This document shows, in pieces, positions 25,277 to 34,813 of a stretch of 64,000 nt of DNA. A program made the translations under genes and the position numbers. The DNA comes from DTJG01 sp964532995. Lineage in GTDB: Bacteria; Ratteibacteria; UBA8468; B48-G9; DTJG01. Location: contig CAZHJN010000002.1 in assembly GCA_964532995.1 (NCBI GenBank), positions 1 through 64,000 of the forward strand, read 5' to 3'. How positions within the stretch are numbered: position 1 is the stretch's first letter; the number at the start of each line of letters is the position of its first letter. The notes beneath the pieces were generated by a model. That model was not told the DNA's origin, searched no databases, and saw only the letters and a list, made by a program, of their open reading frames with translations.

Positions 25277-26325
25277 GAGTTATTCCGGGAGACGGAGTTG
25301 GCCCTGAAATTATGAGTGCAGGATTGGAGGTATTGAAGGCTGCAGCAACAAGATTTGATTTTGAACTTGATTTAATCAAATATGATTTTGGGGGAAACAG
25401 GTATCTTAAAACAGGAGAGACTATACCTGATTCCGCCATAGAAGAATTTAAAAAACTTGATTCTATTTATCTCGGTGCCATAGGGCATCCTGATGTTAAA
25501 CCGGGTATACTTGAGAAAGGAATACTTTTAAAGATAAGATTTGACCTTGACCAGTACATAAACCTCAGACCTGTAAAACTTTATCCTGGCGTATGGACTC
25601 CGTTGAAGGATAAAGGTCCAGAACATATAGACTATGTTGTTGTGAGAGAAAACACAGAAGGTGCTTACTGTGGCATAGGTGGTTTTTTCAAAAAAGGTAC
25701 ACAGGATGAGGTTGCAACCCAGCTTGATATAAGCACAAGAAAAGGAGTTGAAAGGTGTGTCAGATACGCTTTTGAACTTGCTCGCAGGAGAAATAAAAAT
25801 AAAACTGTTACCTGTGCTGATAAAGCCAATGTACTTACATTTTCAGGAGACCTGTGGAGGAGAACCTGTATTGATGTTAACAGGGATTATCCTGATATTA
25901 AACTTGATTATGCTTTTGTTGATGCAACCTGCATGTGGATGATTAAAAATCCTGAATGGTTCGATGTTATAGTAACCAACAATCTGTTTGGCGATATTAT
26001 CACAGATCTTGCTGCTATCACGCAGGGAGGGCTTGGTGTTGCTGCAGGAGGAAACATCAATCCGGAGGGTGTCAGCATGTTTGAGCCCATTCATGGTTCA
26101 GCTCCCAAGTATACCGGCAAAAATGTCATATGTCCGATAGCAACAATTGCTGCTGGTGGAATGATGCTTGATACGCTCGGTGAGACAGCTGCTGCCGAAT
26201 GTATTGAAAAAGCCATCTGTAAATCCCTTTCAGAAAAGCATATCAAAAGCCTTGAAGCCGGTAAAATGGGTATGGGAACATCTGAGGTCGGAAAATTGAT
26301 TGCCAGATTTGTTTCTGAAATTTGA
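25249..26325 (+). CDS. leuB: 3-Isopropylmalate dehydrogenase (IDH/IMDH family)
   Basis: A 358-residue beta-decarboxylating dehydrogenase. IGVIPGDGVGPEIM begins the protein; VVVRENTEGAYCGIGG, TCADKANVLTFSGDLW, VTNNLFGDIITDLAA and EPIHGSAPKYTGKN are the metal/substrate and NAD-loop motifs. It oxidises 3-isopropylmalate to 2-ketoisocaproate. GGAGG lies 9 bases before the ATG at 25249, supporting this start although it is 28 bases inside leuD. Tartrate or homoisocitrate dehydrogenase activity cannot be excluded by motif alone; the operon position argues for LeuB. Confidence 0.88.
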   Translation: MGKRKIYKIGVIPGDGVGPEIMSAGLEVLKAAATRFDFELDLIKYDFGGNRYLKTGETIPDSAIEEFKKLDSIYLGAIGHPDVKPGILEKGILLKIRFDLDQYINLRPVKLYPGVWTPLKDKGPEHIDYVVVRENTEGAYCGIGGFFKKGTQDEVATQLDISTRKGVERCVRYAFELARRRNKNKTVTCADKANVLTFSGDLWRRTCIDVNRDYPDIKLDYAFVDATCMWMIKNPEWFDVIVTNNLFGDIITDLAAITQGGLGVAAGGNINPEGVSMFEPIHGSAPKYTGKNVICPIATIAAGGMMLDTLGETAAAECIEKAICKSLSEKHIKSLEAGKMGMGTSEVGKLIARFVSEI

Positions 26326-26341
26326 AGTTTCCGGAGGTTTT

Positions 26342-26950
26342 ATGGATCATATAATAAAACGATGGAAATATGGATTTCAGGCATATTCTGAATGGCGAAA
26401 GGAAGCTACCTTTGTTGAGAAATTGCTGCTTTCTCTAATTTTTGCTTTTTTTACAGGAATCTCAGCCCAGATATACATAAGATTGCCTTTCACACCTGTT
26501 CCTGTTACGGGTCAGGTGTTTGTTGTACTTCTGAGTGGCATATTCCTCGGAAGAAACTGGGCTGGCATAAGCCAGGTTATGTATCTTCTGGGCGGGATAA
26601 GTGGCATACCATGGTTTGCCGGCGCAAAGTCTGGAATTCTTTCCTTACTTCCTTCTTTTGGTTATATCATTGGATTTATTCCTGCTTCTTTTGTTATTGG
26701 ATATTTCTGGGATAGGAAGAGGAACAAGAATATTTCACCGCTGATTTTTTTAATGCTGGCTGGAATTGCAATGATATATTGCTGTGGTGCCATGTGGTTT
26801 TCAGTTGTGATGGGTGCTGGTTTGAAAACCACTCTGCTTTTTGCTGTAGTGCCTTTTATTCCTGTTGATATTTTGAAGGCATACCTTGCGGCATACATAG
26901 CTTTTACGATTTTCCCTCATTATTCAAATGGAAAATCTTTTAAAGATTAG
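26342..26950 (+). CDS. bioY: Biotin transporter BioY (ECF S component)
   Basis: A 202-residue integral membrane protein with about six transmembrane helices. AQIYIRLPFTPVPVTGQVFV is the BioY signature, followed by LSGIFLGRNWAGISQVMYLL and GGISGIPWFAG and a long hydrophobic C-terminal half ending FIPVDILKAYLAAYIAF. It imports biotin, alone or with an ECF energy module, which is not in the window. ATG 26342 has GGAGG at ideal spacing, so it is preferred to the earlier in-frame codon. It is cotranscribed with leuB; biotin is needed by carboxylases, and its presence suggests the cell takes up biotin. Confidence 0.92.
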   Translation: MDHIIKRWKYGFQAYSEWRKEATFVEKLLLSLIFAFFTGISAQIYIRLPFTPVPVTGQVFVVLLSGIFLGRNWAGISQVMYLLGGISGIPWFAGAKSGILSLLPSFGYIIGFIPASFVIGYFWDRKRNKNISPLIFLMLAGIAMIYCCGAMWFSVVMGAGLKTTLLFAVVPFIPVDILKAYLAAYIAFTIFPHYSNGKSFKD

Positions 26951-27365
26951 ACCCCATCACCTTTTTTGTTTGCTCGGTTTTAAAGGGATTGGTTACTCGA
27001 CTGATTTTGTCAGTAACATGGCAGGAATTTCAGAAAAGATAAAGAAAAATTCTGAAATTGAAATTAAATTAGTTTCAGGTTGTGATGATATCTGCAGATC
27101 GTGTCCTTATTTTTCAAATTTCGGATGCGCAAAAAATCCGGACTCAGAAGTTCGTTTGAACAATAAGGAAATGCAGATAATTTCACTTCTTCAGATAGAG
27201 ACCGATCGCACGGAAAAGGCAGGAATACTTTATGAAAAAATAAGGGAACGATTTTCATTGGGAATGTTTGATTGGTTATGTAACGATTGTGAATGGTACT
27301 CAATGGGTTATTGTAGAAATGAATTTGAAAGTCTGAAGGAAGGTGGTTTCCATGAAAAAATATAA
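26928..27365 (+). CDS. DUF1284 Cys-rich protein
   Basis: A 145-residue protein matching DUF1284. It begins LLKIRPHHLFCLLGFKGIGY followed by SVNMAGIS-like residues, the family hallmark RPHH-LxCLxxFxGxGYS, and contains CDDICRSCP, CAKN, CNDCEWYSMGYC, about eight cysteines that could bind an Fe-S cluster or zinc. Function is unknown; homologues are frequent in anaerobes. Start overlaps bioY by 23 bases and its end overlaps asd by 14, so it is firmly part of the leu-bioY-asd operon. Confidence 0.85.
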   Translation: MENLLKIRPHHLFCLLGFKGIGYSTDFVSNMAGISEKIKKNSEIEIKLVSGCDDICRSCPYFSNFGCAKNPDSEVRLNNKEMQIISLLQIETDRTEKAGILYEKIRERFSLGMFDWLCNDCEWYSMGYCRNEFESLKEGGFHEKI

Positions 27366-28368
27366 TGTCTGTGTGGTGGGAGCAGGACTTGTTGGTAAAA
27401 AAATGGTGGAAGTTTTAATTGAAAGGAATTTTCCTTTTGACCAGCTGAAAGTTTTTGCAACAAGAGAAAGAGAGGAAATTATAGCTGGTAAGAATTTTAA
27501 TGTGCTGAAAACAACTGATTCCTGTTTTGAAGGAATTGATTTTGCATTTTTTGCTGGCACTGAAGGAGAAAAAGGTGCAAGTCTTGAGTTTGCATGGAAG
27601 GCTGTTGAGAAAGGAGCAATTGTAATTGATAATGGTGGCGATTTCAGGATGCATCCCGATGTGCCGCTGGTTATTCCGGAAATAAACCCGGAACATCTGA
27701 ATCAATATAAGGGACTTATAGCCAATCCAAATTGTTCCACAATAATAATGTTGATGGCTGTTGCTCCTCTTCACAAAAAATATCGATTAAGGAGAATCAT
27801 TGCTTCAACCTATCAGGCTGTTTCTGGAACTGGAAGCAAAGCACTGGAAGAACTTGAAACACAGATTCACCAGTATGTTGAAGAAAAAAATTTTACTGTA
27901 AATGTATATCCTCATAGAATTTTCCTGAATGTTCTTCCACATATAGGAAGTCTCTCGGACAGGTTTGAAGGATATTATTCAGAAGAAGTAAAAATGATTC
28001 TTGAGACAAGAAAAATTCTTGGGTGCCAGGATATTATGATTTCTGCAACATGTGTCAGGGTGCCAGTTTTAAACGGACATTCTGAAGCCATCAGCGTTCA
28101 ATTTGAATCATGTCCGGATATTGCAACATGTCGTGAGATTCTTGCATCCACAGAAGGTGTGAAACTTTTAGATGAACCTGAAAATTCCTGTTATCCTTTG
28201 CCAGTTGATGTATCTGGAAAAGACGATGTCTTCGTTGGCAGAATAAGGAAAAGCACCGCGCTTGAGAACGCAATTGAAATGTGGGTTGTTGGGGATAATA
28301 TTAAAAAGGGTGCGGCTCAGAATGCGGTGCAGATAGCGGAAAAAATGATCGAAATGCATCTTGTGTAG
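27352..28368 (+). CDS. asd: Aspartate-semialdehyde dehydrogenase
   Basis: A 338-residue ASADH. NVCVVGAGLVGKKMVEVLIE is the NADP-binding Rossmann start; FFAGTEGEKGASLEFA, NPNCSTIIMLMAVAPL (active-site Cys in NPNCST) and ASTYQAVSGTGSKALEEL (Q of substrate binding) follow, then RVPVLNGHSEA with the catalytic His. It makes aspartate semialdehyde for lysine, threonine and methionine. ATG 27352 has AAGGAAGG upstream, better than the in-frame GTG three codons earlier. It is the last gene of the leu operon; its TAG stop shows TAG works as stop in this genome. Confidence 0.95.
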   Translation: MKKYNVCVVGAGLVGKKMVEVLIERNFPFDQLKVFATREREEIIAGKNFNVLKTTDSCFEGIDFAFFAGTEGEKGASLEFAWKAVEKGAIVIDNGGDFRMHPDVPLVIPEINPEHLNQYKGLIANPNCSTIIMLMAVAPLHKKYRLRRIIASTYQAVSGTGSKALEELETQIHQYVEEKNFTVNVYPHRIFLNVLPHIGSLSDRFEGYYSEEVKMILETRKILGCQDIMISATCVRVPVLNGHSEAISVQFESCPDIATCREILASTEGVKLLDEPENSCYPLPVDVSGKDDVFVGRIRKSTALENAIEMWVVGDNIKKGAAQNAVQIAEKMIEMHLV

Positions 28369-28398
28369 TATCAGTTCAACCTTTAACGGAATTTCTTG

Positions 28399-28908
28399 CT
28401 ATTGGCGGGATAAACAATAATATTTTCCGTCTATTCTTATTATTCGAAAAGGAGCGGGATTTCCTCTTTCAAACCCTAGCCTGTTGATAATCTCCGGAAT
28501 ACCTTCAATTGCATGGTAAGTGTTTTTCGGGGCAATTGCTGTTCCTTTTTTCTTTACCATCGTTTGTATTTCAAGAACAACCCAGTTTCTATCAAGGAAA
28601 ACAATTTTAAGGTCACGATTGACTGTTCCAAAACCTGGATTGGTATTGACAAACATGGTGCCTTCTTTGATATCAGGAAACCAGATTGCTGTACTTTGAA
28701 AATCGTCAGAAGATGCGTTGCAGAAACCCTGATGAGCCAGTTCCGCTGTTTCTGCCACTAAAATTTTTATATTGTTGATTCTGTTTTCTGTTCTGGGCCA
28801 TTCTGAAAGGGATTTTTTCCCTTCAGCATTTGTCGTTTTAAATATAGCAGGAATGCATAAAATGGATAAAACAACAATTGCGTTGAAAGAGTGGAATATT
28901 TTTTTCAT
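28399..28908 (-). CDS. DUF192 family exported protein
   Basis: A 169-residue protein with an N-terminal signal peptide (hydrophobic residues 8-23, probable cleavage after TNA at 28) and a DUF192 domain. In that family the hallmark is an abbreviated VELA-type start and F-V-N-x-N-P followed by D, here ETAELAHQGFCNASS, TMFVNTNPGF, LKIVFLDRNWVVLEI and AIEGIPEIINRLGF. Function of DUF192 is unknown. It converges on asd and overlaps the apt stop by 4 bases, ending the recA-alaS-apt run. Confidence 0.85.
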   Translation of the reverse strand: MKKIFHSFNAIVVLSILCIPAIFKTTNAEGKKSLSEWPRTENRINNIKILVAETAELAHQGFCNASSDDFQSTAIWFPDIKEGTMFVNTNPGFGTVNRDLKIVFLDRNWVVLEIQTMVKKKGTAIAPKNTYHAIEGIPEIINRLGFERGNPAPFRIIRIDGKYYCLSRQ

Positions 28909-29417
28909 AAATTTAAGATGCTGTAAACGTCATATTTTTCAATCTTTTTCCTGCCATCAAGGCCTTTTAATTCTATAAGGAACAGTATTTTTTTTATTTC
29001 TGCTCCTGCTGATTCTATCAAAGAGCACGCTGCTGCGGCTGTTCCACCGGTTGCAAGAACATCATCAATCAAAACCACCTGTTCTCCTTTTTCAAATGCG
29101 TCTGCAGGAATTTCTATTGTATCTTCGCCATATTCAAGCGCATAGGTGTGTTTTATTGTTTCGCAGGGCAGTTTACCTATTTTCCTTATTGGCACAAAAC
29201 CCTTTCTTAACAGACAGGCCAGGGCACCACCGAAGATAAATCCTCTTGACTCTATCGCCACTATTTTTGTTATTTCTGAAGGAACCTGTTTTGCAAACAG
29301 CTCAATACTTTTTGCAAAAAGTGAATCGGTTTTTATCAGAGGTGTAATATCGCGAAACATTACACCTTTTTTTGGAAAATTTGGAATTGTTCTTATTGCA
29401 TCATATAATTCCTTCAT
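28905..29417 (-). CDS. apt: Adenine phosphoribosyltransferase
   Basis: A 170-residue type I phosphoribosyltransferase that salvages adenine to AMP. It begins IRTIPNFPKKGVMFRDITPL, typical of Apt; IESRGFIFGGALACLL and VPIRKIGKLP are the adenine/PRPP flexible loop area; VVLIDDVLATGGTAAAACSL is the PRPP-binding motif. Length is normal. Its start overlaps the sigma factor stop by 17 bases. Confidence 0.96.
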   Translation of the reverse strand: MKELYDAIRTIPNFPKKGVMFRDITPLIKTDSLFAKSIELFAKQVPSEITKIVAIESRGFIFGGALACLLRKGFVPIRKIGKLPCETIKHTYALEYGEDTIEIPADAFEKGEQVVLIDDVLATGGTAAAACSLIESAGAEIKKILFLIELKGLDGRKKIEKYDVYSILNL

Positions 29418-30237
29418 TTTTCATCTCCTTTATTTCGTTGTTCAGATATTTTAGACAATTCTTTACTATCTGATGAATTCTCTGTCTGCTCATACCCATT
29501 TCTTTTGCAATTTCCTTATACGATCTGGGAATTCCATTGTCAATCCCGAAATGCAGTTTTAAAACCTTTATCCAGATATCAGTTTTAATACGCTTATTTT
29601 TATTTTTCAATCTCTCAAACAATTTATTGATAATTTCTTTATCAATCAGCATTCTGTCCCAGCGATTACTGTCAGTCCCAAAATCTCTGATATCAAAAAG
29701 TTCATAGTTTTCATCCTCTCTGTCTTTGAATACAGGCGAAATCATTGTGGCTTCAAAATAAGGTTTATATTTCAAGAATGTTGGAAGATCAATCTTCAGA
29801 AGGGATGCCATCTCAGAATTTTCAGGATATCTGTTTTTTTCAAGTTTTATTTTTTCTATTAAATTTTTGTACTTTATTTTCATCTTCTGTATTTTTTCAG
29901 GCACTCTGAAAGTTTTGTTCGCTATAGCCCGCATTATATAACGTTTGACCCAGAAATAGGCATATGTTCCAAACCTTGTATGTTTTTCTGGCTTAAATTT
30001 TTTCACCGCTTCAAGAAGACCGATATTACCCTCAGAAATCAAATCATCCATGATATTCGGGTTAAAAGCATATTTTTTTGCAATGGAAACAACAAGACCC
30101 TGGTTAATCTTCATAAACTTTTCTAAGGCATATAAATCTCCATTTTTTATTTTCTCAAGAAGTTCAAGTTCAATATTTCTGTCCCTTGAATTTTTTTTCT
30201 CTATCAGATTATTATTCTTTTTAATCGAGCGGTTCAT
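29401..30237 (-). CDS. Sigma-70 family RNA polymerase sigma factor (alternative)
   Basis: A 278-residue sigma factor. Region 2 spans about residues 40-105: NQGLVVSIAKKYAF, DLISEGNIGLLEAVKKF and RFGTYAYFWVKRYIMRAI (2.1-2.4, -10 recognition). A region-3-like helical stretch follows, then a C-terminal region 4 HTH, PRSYKEIAKEMGMSRQRIHQ, for -35 recognition. Region 1.1 is missing and the protein is Lys-rich, so it is an alternative (group 3-type) factor rather than RpoD. Target promoters and any anti-sigma are not visible. Stop and start overlaps tie it to alaS (4 bases) and apt (17 bases). Confidence 0.9.
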   Translation of the reverse strand: MNRSIKKNNNLIEKKNSRDRNIELELLEKIKNGDLYALEKFMKINQGLVVSIAKKYAFNPNIMDDLISEGNIGLLEAVKKFKPEKHTRFGTYAYFWVKRYIMRAIANKTFRVPEKIQKMKIKYKNLIEKIKLEKNRYPENSEMASLLKIDLPTFLKYKPYFEATMISPVFKDREDENYELFDIRDFGTDSNRWDRMLIDKEIINKLFERLKNKNKRIKTDIWIKVLKLHFGIDNGIPRSYKEIAKEMGMSRQRIHQIVKNCLKYLNNEIKEMKNEGII

Positions 30238-32846
30238 TTACTTGGAATGTCCGGTATGATATCATAAATTTGTGATATTACCTCATCGATTTTTGTAATA
30301 TCTTTTCCAGATCCCTGCGCGAATTCAGGTTTACCTCCACCAGACCCATTTAATATTTTTGCCACATATTTTATAAGTTTCGAAGCCGGAATCAGATGAG
30401 AAATATCAGGTGTTACTTTACAGGTCAGAGCGATTTTTCCGTCAACCACTCCTGCAATGAACACCACGATATTTTTATTATTATCTACCAGACCATCGGC
30501 AATTTTTCCAAGATGTTCAATGTTGATACCATCCACTCTTCCTGCAATAACATCAATGGTTCTATCTTTTATTTGAATTTTTCGTTTATTTTTTTTCAGG
30601 GTGGAAGGAATATCAATTGAAGCTTTTTCAAGAATTGATTCAAGTTTTTTTTCAGTATCCTGCAACTGTTTTCTTAATTTATTTACTGAGGAAATGATAT
30701 TTTCAGGTGGTGTTTTTAATGTATCACTTATCTGCATCAGCACATTAATATGCTTTGTGAACCAGATATAGGCATTTTCTCTTGTAACAGCTTCGATCCT
30801 TTTTATATTTTCTCCAATAGAAGAAAAAGATACAACCTTAAATACACCAATTTCTGAAGTTGTTTTAACATGGATACCTCCACACAGTTCCGCGTGAAAA
30901 CTTCCGGTTGTCACAACTCTGACCTTTTCCTCATATTTTTCAGTGAATAATGCAATAGCTCCTTTTCCAATTGCCTGCTGGTAATCCATTTCCTCAACCA
31001 TTACAGGATGATTTTCAAATATGATGGTATTGATATCAGATTCAATTTTATCAACTATCTTCTGGTTAAATATTTCCGGATAAACAAAGTCAAATCTTAA
31101 TCTATCAGTACCAACAAAAGAACCGGCCTGTTTTGCCTGATTGTTTGAAATTTTTCTCAGACAATAATGAAGCAAATGGGTTGCTGTGTGGTTTGCAGAT
31201 ACATCCATCCTGTGTTTACGGGAAACCGCAGCCATAACCTGCTCCATTATTTTAACATCTTCGGGTAAACCTGAAATAAACTTTCCTATATGAAAAATTA
31301 CACCACGTGAATCAATCTGCGTATCCATTACATCAAAACGCCATTTTGCTCCATTTATGATACCTTTGTCTCCAACCTGTCCGCCTTTTTCCGGGTAAAA
31401 AGGAGAAACGTCCAGTACCATTTCCCAGAGATTTTTATCAGGTAAGTGATACAATGCTATAATTTTACCTTTGTTTTCGGTATTCTGGTATCCGGTGAAA
31501 ACAGTTTCATTGATCTGTTCGGATTCAAACAGAGGCTGTCTTTTCTGTTCGAAGATAGATTTTTCTCTTGCCTGTTCCTGCTGCTTTTTCATATGCTGTT
31601 CAAAATCAATCCAGTCTGGTTTTAGATTGGCTTCTTCAGCAAGATCAGAAATCAAATCTCGGGGAATTCCATATGTGTCATACCACCTGAAAAGAAGCTT
31701 TCCATGGATTATTTTGTCTGATAGGTTGGTTATATCAGATTCAAAAATTTTTCTTGCCGACAACAGAGAATCAGTAAATTTTTTCTCTTCCTCATATATT
31801 ATCTTTTTTATTTCCTCTGTGTTTTTTTCAATTTCTGGATAAGCACCATCAAAGATTGAAATCAACGGGTCAATCAAATTTGAAAGAAAAGGTGTGTTGA
31901 TTCCAAGTTTTGTTCCCTGGAAATAGGCCCTTCTTATGATTCTTTTCAATACATATCCCCTTCCCTCGTTATCAGGATAAACACCATCACCAATAAGGAA
32001 CGCAGCTGCTCGAAAATGGTCGCAAATTATTCTGAACTCTTTTGTTTTTTTCTCATATTTAAGTTTTGAGATTTCTTCCAGCTTTAATATCAAAGGAACA
32101 AAAAGGTCTGTTTCATAATTTGAAGTCGTGTTTTGCATAATCCTTGAAATCCTTTCAAGTCCCATACCGGTGTCAACGCCTTTTCGTTTTAAAGGTTGTA
32201 ATTGCCCGCCTGCCTGTTGATTATATTGAGGAAATACCAGATTCCAGAATTCAAGAAAACGATTGCATTCGCAACCTGGTTTACAGTTTTCATTATTGCA
32301 GGCAGGATCTGTTCCTGCATCTATATATATTTCTGTACATGGTCCACATGGTCCGGTGTTTCCTGCTGGACCCCAGAAGTTATCCTTCTTTCCAAGGGGT
32401 ACGATTCTGGTCTCAGGAAGCAATTTCTTCCATATTTTAAGTGTTTCTGCATCTTCACAATAGTAAGAAACCCAGAGTTTTTCTCTGTTTATTTTAAGAT
32501 GCTGGGTTACAAATTCCAGTGCCCAATTAATTGCCTCTTCCTTAAAATAATCTCCGAATGAAAAATTTCCAAGCATTTCAAAAAAGGAGTGGTGCCTTCC
32601 ACTCCATCCAATCTTTTCAAGATCGCTGTCTTTTCCACCTGCACGAAGGCACTTCTGACATGATGTTGCTCTTTTGTATGGCAGCGGTGTTTCAGTCGCC
32701 CAGAATTTTTTGAATTGTACCATTCCAGCACTGGTAAAAAGCAGACTTGGATCTTCAAAAGGTATTAAACTACTGCTGGGAACAACAGTGTGATTTTTTT
32801 TCTCAAAGAAATCAAGATATCGTGATCTTATTTCTTTACTGTTCAC
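30234..32846 (-). CDS. alaS: Alanine--tRNA ligase
   Basis: An 870-residue full-length AlaRS. Aminoacylation motifs TSAGMVQFKKFW, RHHSFFEMLGNFSFGDYFK and GMGLERISRIMQ are in the first 240 residues; the editing domain has HTATHLLHYCL and CGGIHVKTTSEIG with zinc-binding His/Cys; the C-Ala domain ends NGSGGGKPEFAQGSG. It charges tRNA-Ala, and the tRNA-Ala gene in this window has the G3:U70 pair that AlaRS reads. It overlaps recX by 11 bases and the sigma factor by 4. Confidence 0.97.
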   Translation of the reverse strand: MNSKEIRSRYLDFFEKKNHTVVPSSSLIPFEDPSLLFTSAGMVQFKKFWATETPLPYKRATSCQKCLRAGGKDSDLEKIGWSGRHHSFFEMLGNFSFGDYFKEEAINWALEFVTQHLKINREKLWVSYYCEDAETLKIWKKLLPETRIVPLGKKDNFWGPAGNTGPCGPCTEIYIDAGTDPACNNENCKPGCECNRFLEFWNLVFPQYNQQAGGQLQPLKRKGVDTGMGLERISRIMQNTTSNYETDLFVPLILKLEEISKLKYEKKTKEFRIICDHFRAAAFLIGDGVYPDNEGRGYVLKRIIRRAYFQGTKLGINTPFLSNLIDPLISIFDGAYPEIEKNTEEIKKIIYEEEKKFTDSLLSARKIFESDITNLSDKIIHGKLLFRWYDTYGIPRDLISDLAEEANLKPDWIDFEQHMKKQQEQAREKSIFEQKRQPLFESEQINETVFTGYQNTENKGKIIALYHLPDKNLWEMVLDVSPFYPEKGGQVGDKGIINGAKWRFDVMDTQIDSRGVIFHIGKFISGLPEDVKIMEQVMAAVSRKHRMDVSANHTATHLLHYCLRKISNNQAKQAGSFVGTDRLRFDFVYPEIFNQKIVDKIESDINTIIFENHPVMVEEMDYQQAIGKGAIALFTEKYEEKVRVVTTGSFHAELCGGIHVKTTSEIGVFKVVSFSSIGENIKRIEAVTRENAYIWFTKHINVLMQISDTLKTPPENIISSVNKLRKQLQDTEKKLESILEKASIDIPSTLKKNKRKIQIKDRTIDVIAGRVDGINIEHLGKIADGLVDNNKNIVVFIAGVVDGKIALTCKVTPDISHLIPASKLIKYVAKILNGSGGGKPEFAQGSGKDITKIDEVISQIYDIIPDIPSK

Positions 32847-33270
32847 ATTTCTCCTCTTTTAATCTTTCTATAACCTGTTCGCTGAAACCACTTGAATTAA
32901 GGACATAAAACGTTTTTTTCAAGGGTTTTTTTAATGAAGATAGCAATTCCTTCGCCACCTTATATTCTAAACTCTCAGGATATGTTTTGGCAAGCACCTC
33001 AGAAATTACTTTCTCTGAAATACCCTTACCTGAAAGAATACAGCGAATATAATTTGACCCTTTTTTCTTTTTTATGTACTTTTCTGTAAGCAGATTTGCG
33101 AGACGGATATCGCTTATAAAATTTCTTTTTTTCAGATATTCTATGGTTTCTGATAGTTCAGGTTCTTTGTATCCTCGTTTTTCAAGAAGACTTTTGAGTT
33201 TTGTTTCTGATACATCAGTAATACTCAGAATCCTGAAGGCCTCTTTCAGAACCTGATTTTTTTTATTCAC
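32836..33270 (-). CDS. recX: Regulatory protein RecX
   Basis: A 144-residue helical protein with three-helix repeats typical of RecX: RILSITDVSETKLKSLLEKR, then IEYLKKRNFISDIRLANLLTE and SGFSEQVIERLKEE. RecX caps RecA filaments and inhibits RecA in the cytoplasm. Normally it directly follows recA; here a Gfo/Idh oxidoreductase and degP lie between them on the same strand. It overlaps degP by 8 bases and alaS by 11. Divergent, short version of the family, but position and repeats support the call. Confidence 0.82.
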   Translation of the reverse strand: MNKKNQVLKEAFRILSITDVSETKLKSLLEKRGYKEPELSETIEYLKKRNFISDIRLANLLTEKYIKKKKGSNYIRCILSGKGISEKVISEVLAKTYPESLEYKVAKELLSSLKKPLKKTFYVLNSSGFSEQVIERLKEEKCEQ

Positions 33271-34756
33271 CTTTGAGAACGCAGAAACGATTGCTTCCTT
33301 CCTGTTGCACCCACAAAGTTACCGCGGATTTTTTGTCTATTTTGTTTATTATCGTCTGAAAATCTTTTAAACTGGAAATAGAAATATTATCAATTTTTCT
33401 TATTATGGTGCCAGCAGTTATTTCACATTCGTCTGCAGATGAACCCGGTTCAACATCTATTACGATTACTCCTTTTATATCAGGAGATATGTTGGACTTT
33501 TTCCTTATTTCATCAGTAATATCACTAACTTTCAGGCCTCTCCAGTATTTTCCTGCTTGTTCTGATTCTTCTTTTTTTGAAATAGCGGTTTCTTCAGGCC
33601 TTTCTGAAATTTTTATTGACACAGTAATTTTCTTTTTCTCTCTCCACACCCCGAGTGTAACAGTGTCTCTAATTTTCGAATCCGCGACCTTCTTCTGAAG
33701 ATCCTTTACATCTGAAATGGGTTTGCCGTTGAATTCAAGAATAACATCTCCTTCTTTTAATCCTGCTTTTTCTGCGGGAGTGTCAGAAATTACACTTGAA
33801 ATTAGTGCACCCTTTGTTTCTTTTAAACCAAAGGACGCTGCAAGTTCTTCTGTGAGTGGCTGCAGATAAACCCCGAGAAAACCCCTCGTTACCTTTCCTG
33901 TGGACTTAAGTTCCCTGAAAACCTTTTTTGCTATGTCTATAGGAATTGCAAATCCGATATTCTGTGCCATATAAGGAGCAATGATAGCCGTATTAATACC
34001 TATCACTTCCCCCTTAATATTTACAAGCGGTCCGCCAGAATTTCCAGGATTGATGGCTGCATCTGTTTGAATAAAATCCTCATAAGGGCTTGTGCCAAGA
34101 ACACTTCTGCCTTTTGCGCTGATCACTCCTACTGTAACCGTTTCCTCAAGACCCATCGGATTTCCGATAGCAATAGCCCACTCGCCTATTTCAATATTGT
34201 CGGAATCTCCGAGAATAACCGAGGGTAATTTTCTACCGGCATCGATTTTGATGAGAGCAAGGTCTGTTCTTGAGTCAGTTCCTATTATCTTCGCTTCATA
34301 TTTTTTTTCGTTATTCAAAAGTTTTACAAGAATTCTGTCAACACCCTGAATAACATGATTGTTGGTGAGGATATAACCATCTTCATCCACAATAAATCCT
34401 GAACCCAATCCTTCCTGCTTCTTTTTATAGGTTTTTGGTTGCTGCTGCCTGAATCTCGGTACGTCAAAATCTTCAAAAAACCGGTCAAAAAAATCATCTC
34501 CAAATGGATTCCAGTATCTGTATGTAACAGTTTTCTCTGTGGTAATCATCACAACTGCAGGTTTAACTGATTTTGCCACCTGAACAAAAGCATTTTGAAT
34601 TGCATATGCACCTGATGTGTCAACATACTGAACCGACTTATTGCTGAGGTCTAAAGCTTTGCCTTGCTTTGTTAACGCATACAATGTACCGAAAGCAAAA
34701 CAACCGCCAATTATACCTGCAATGATTCCTATTGCTAAAAACTTCCTTTTTTCCAT
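33263..34756 (-). CDS. degP: DegP/HtrA-type periplasmic serine protease
   Basis: A 497-residue trypsin-like protease with two PDZ domains. An N-terminal hydrophobic segment (residues 6-28) anchors or exports it. The catalytic triad is H134 (LTNNHVI), D165 (RTDLALI) and S240 (GNSGGPL). The first PDZ (GFLGVYLQPLTEE onward) and second PDZ follow to the C-terminus. It acts in periplasmic protein quality control. A strong GGGAGG precedes the ATG. It lies between the Gfo/Idh gene and recX. Confidence 0.95.
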   Translation of the reverse strand: MEKRKFLAIGIIAGIIGGCFAFGTLYALTKQGKALDLSNKSVQYVDTSGAYAIQNAFVQVAKSVKPAVVMITTEKTVTYRYWNPFGDDFFDRFFEDFDVPRFRQQQPKTYKKKQEGLGSGFIVDEDGYILTNNHVIQGVDRILVKLLNNEKKYEAKIIGTDSRTDLALIKIDAGRKLPSVILGDSDNIEIGEWAIAIGNPMGLEETVTVGVISAKGRSVLGTSPYEDFIQTDAAINPGNSGGPLVNIKGEVIGINTAIIAPYMAQNIGFAIPIDIAKKVFRELKSTGKVTRGFLGVYLQPLTEELAASFGLKETKGALISSVISDTPAEKAGLKEGDVILEFNGKPISDVKDLQKKVADSKIRDTVTLGVWREKKKITVSIKISERPEETAISKKEESEQAGKYWRGLKVSDITDEIRKKSNISPDIKGVIVIDVEPGSSADECEITAGTIIRKIDNISISSLKDFQTIINKIDKKSAVTLWVQQEGSNRFCVLKGE

Positions 34757-34813
34757 TGTAACCTCCCTTTGTTATTCTTTCTAAGTTTTAGATGCAAAAA
34801 ATTTCAGGGAGGT

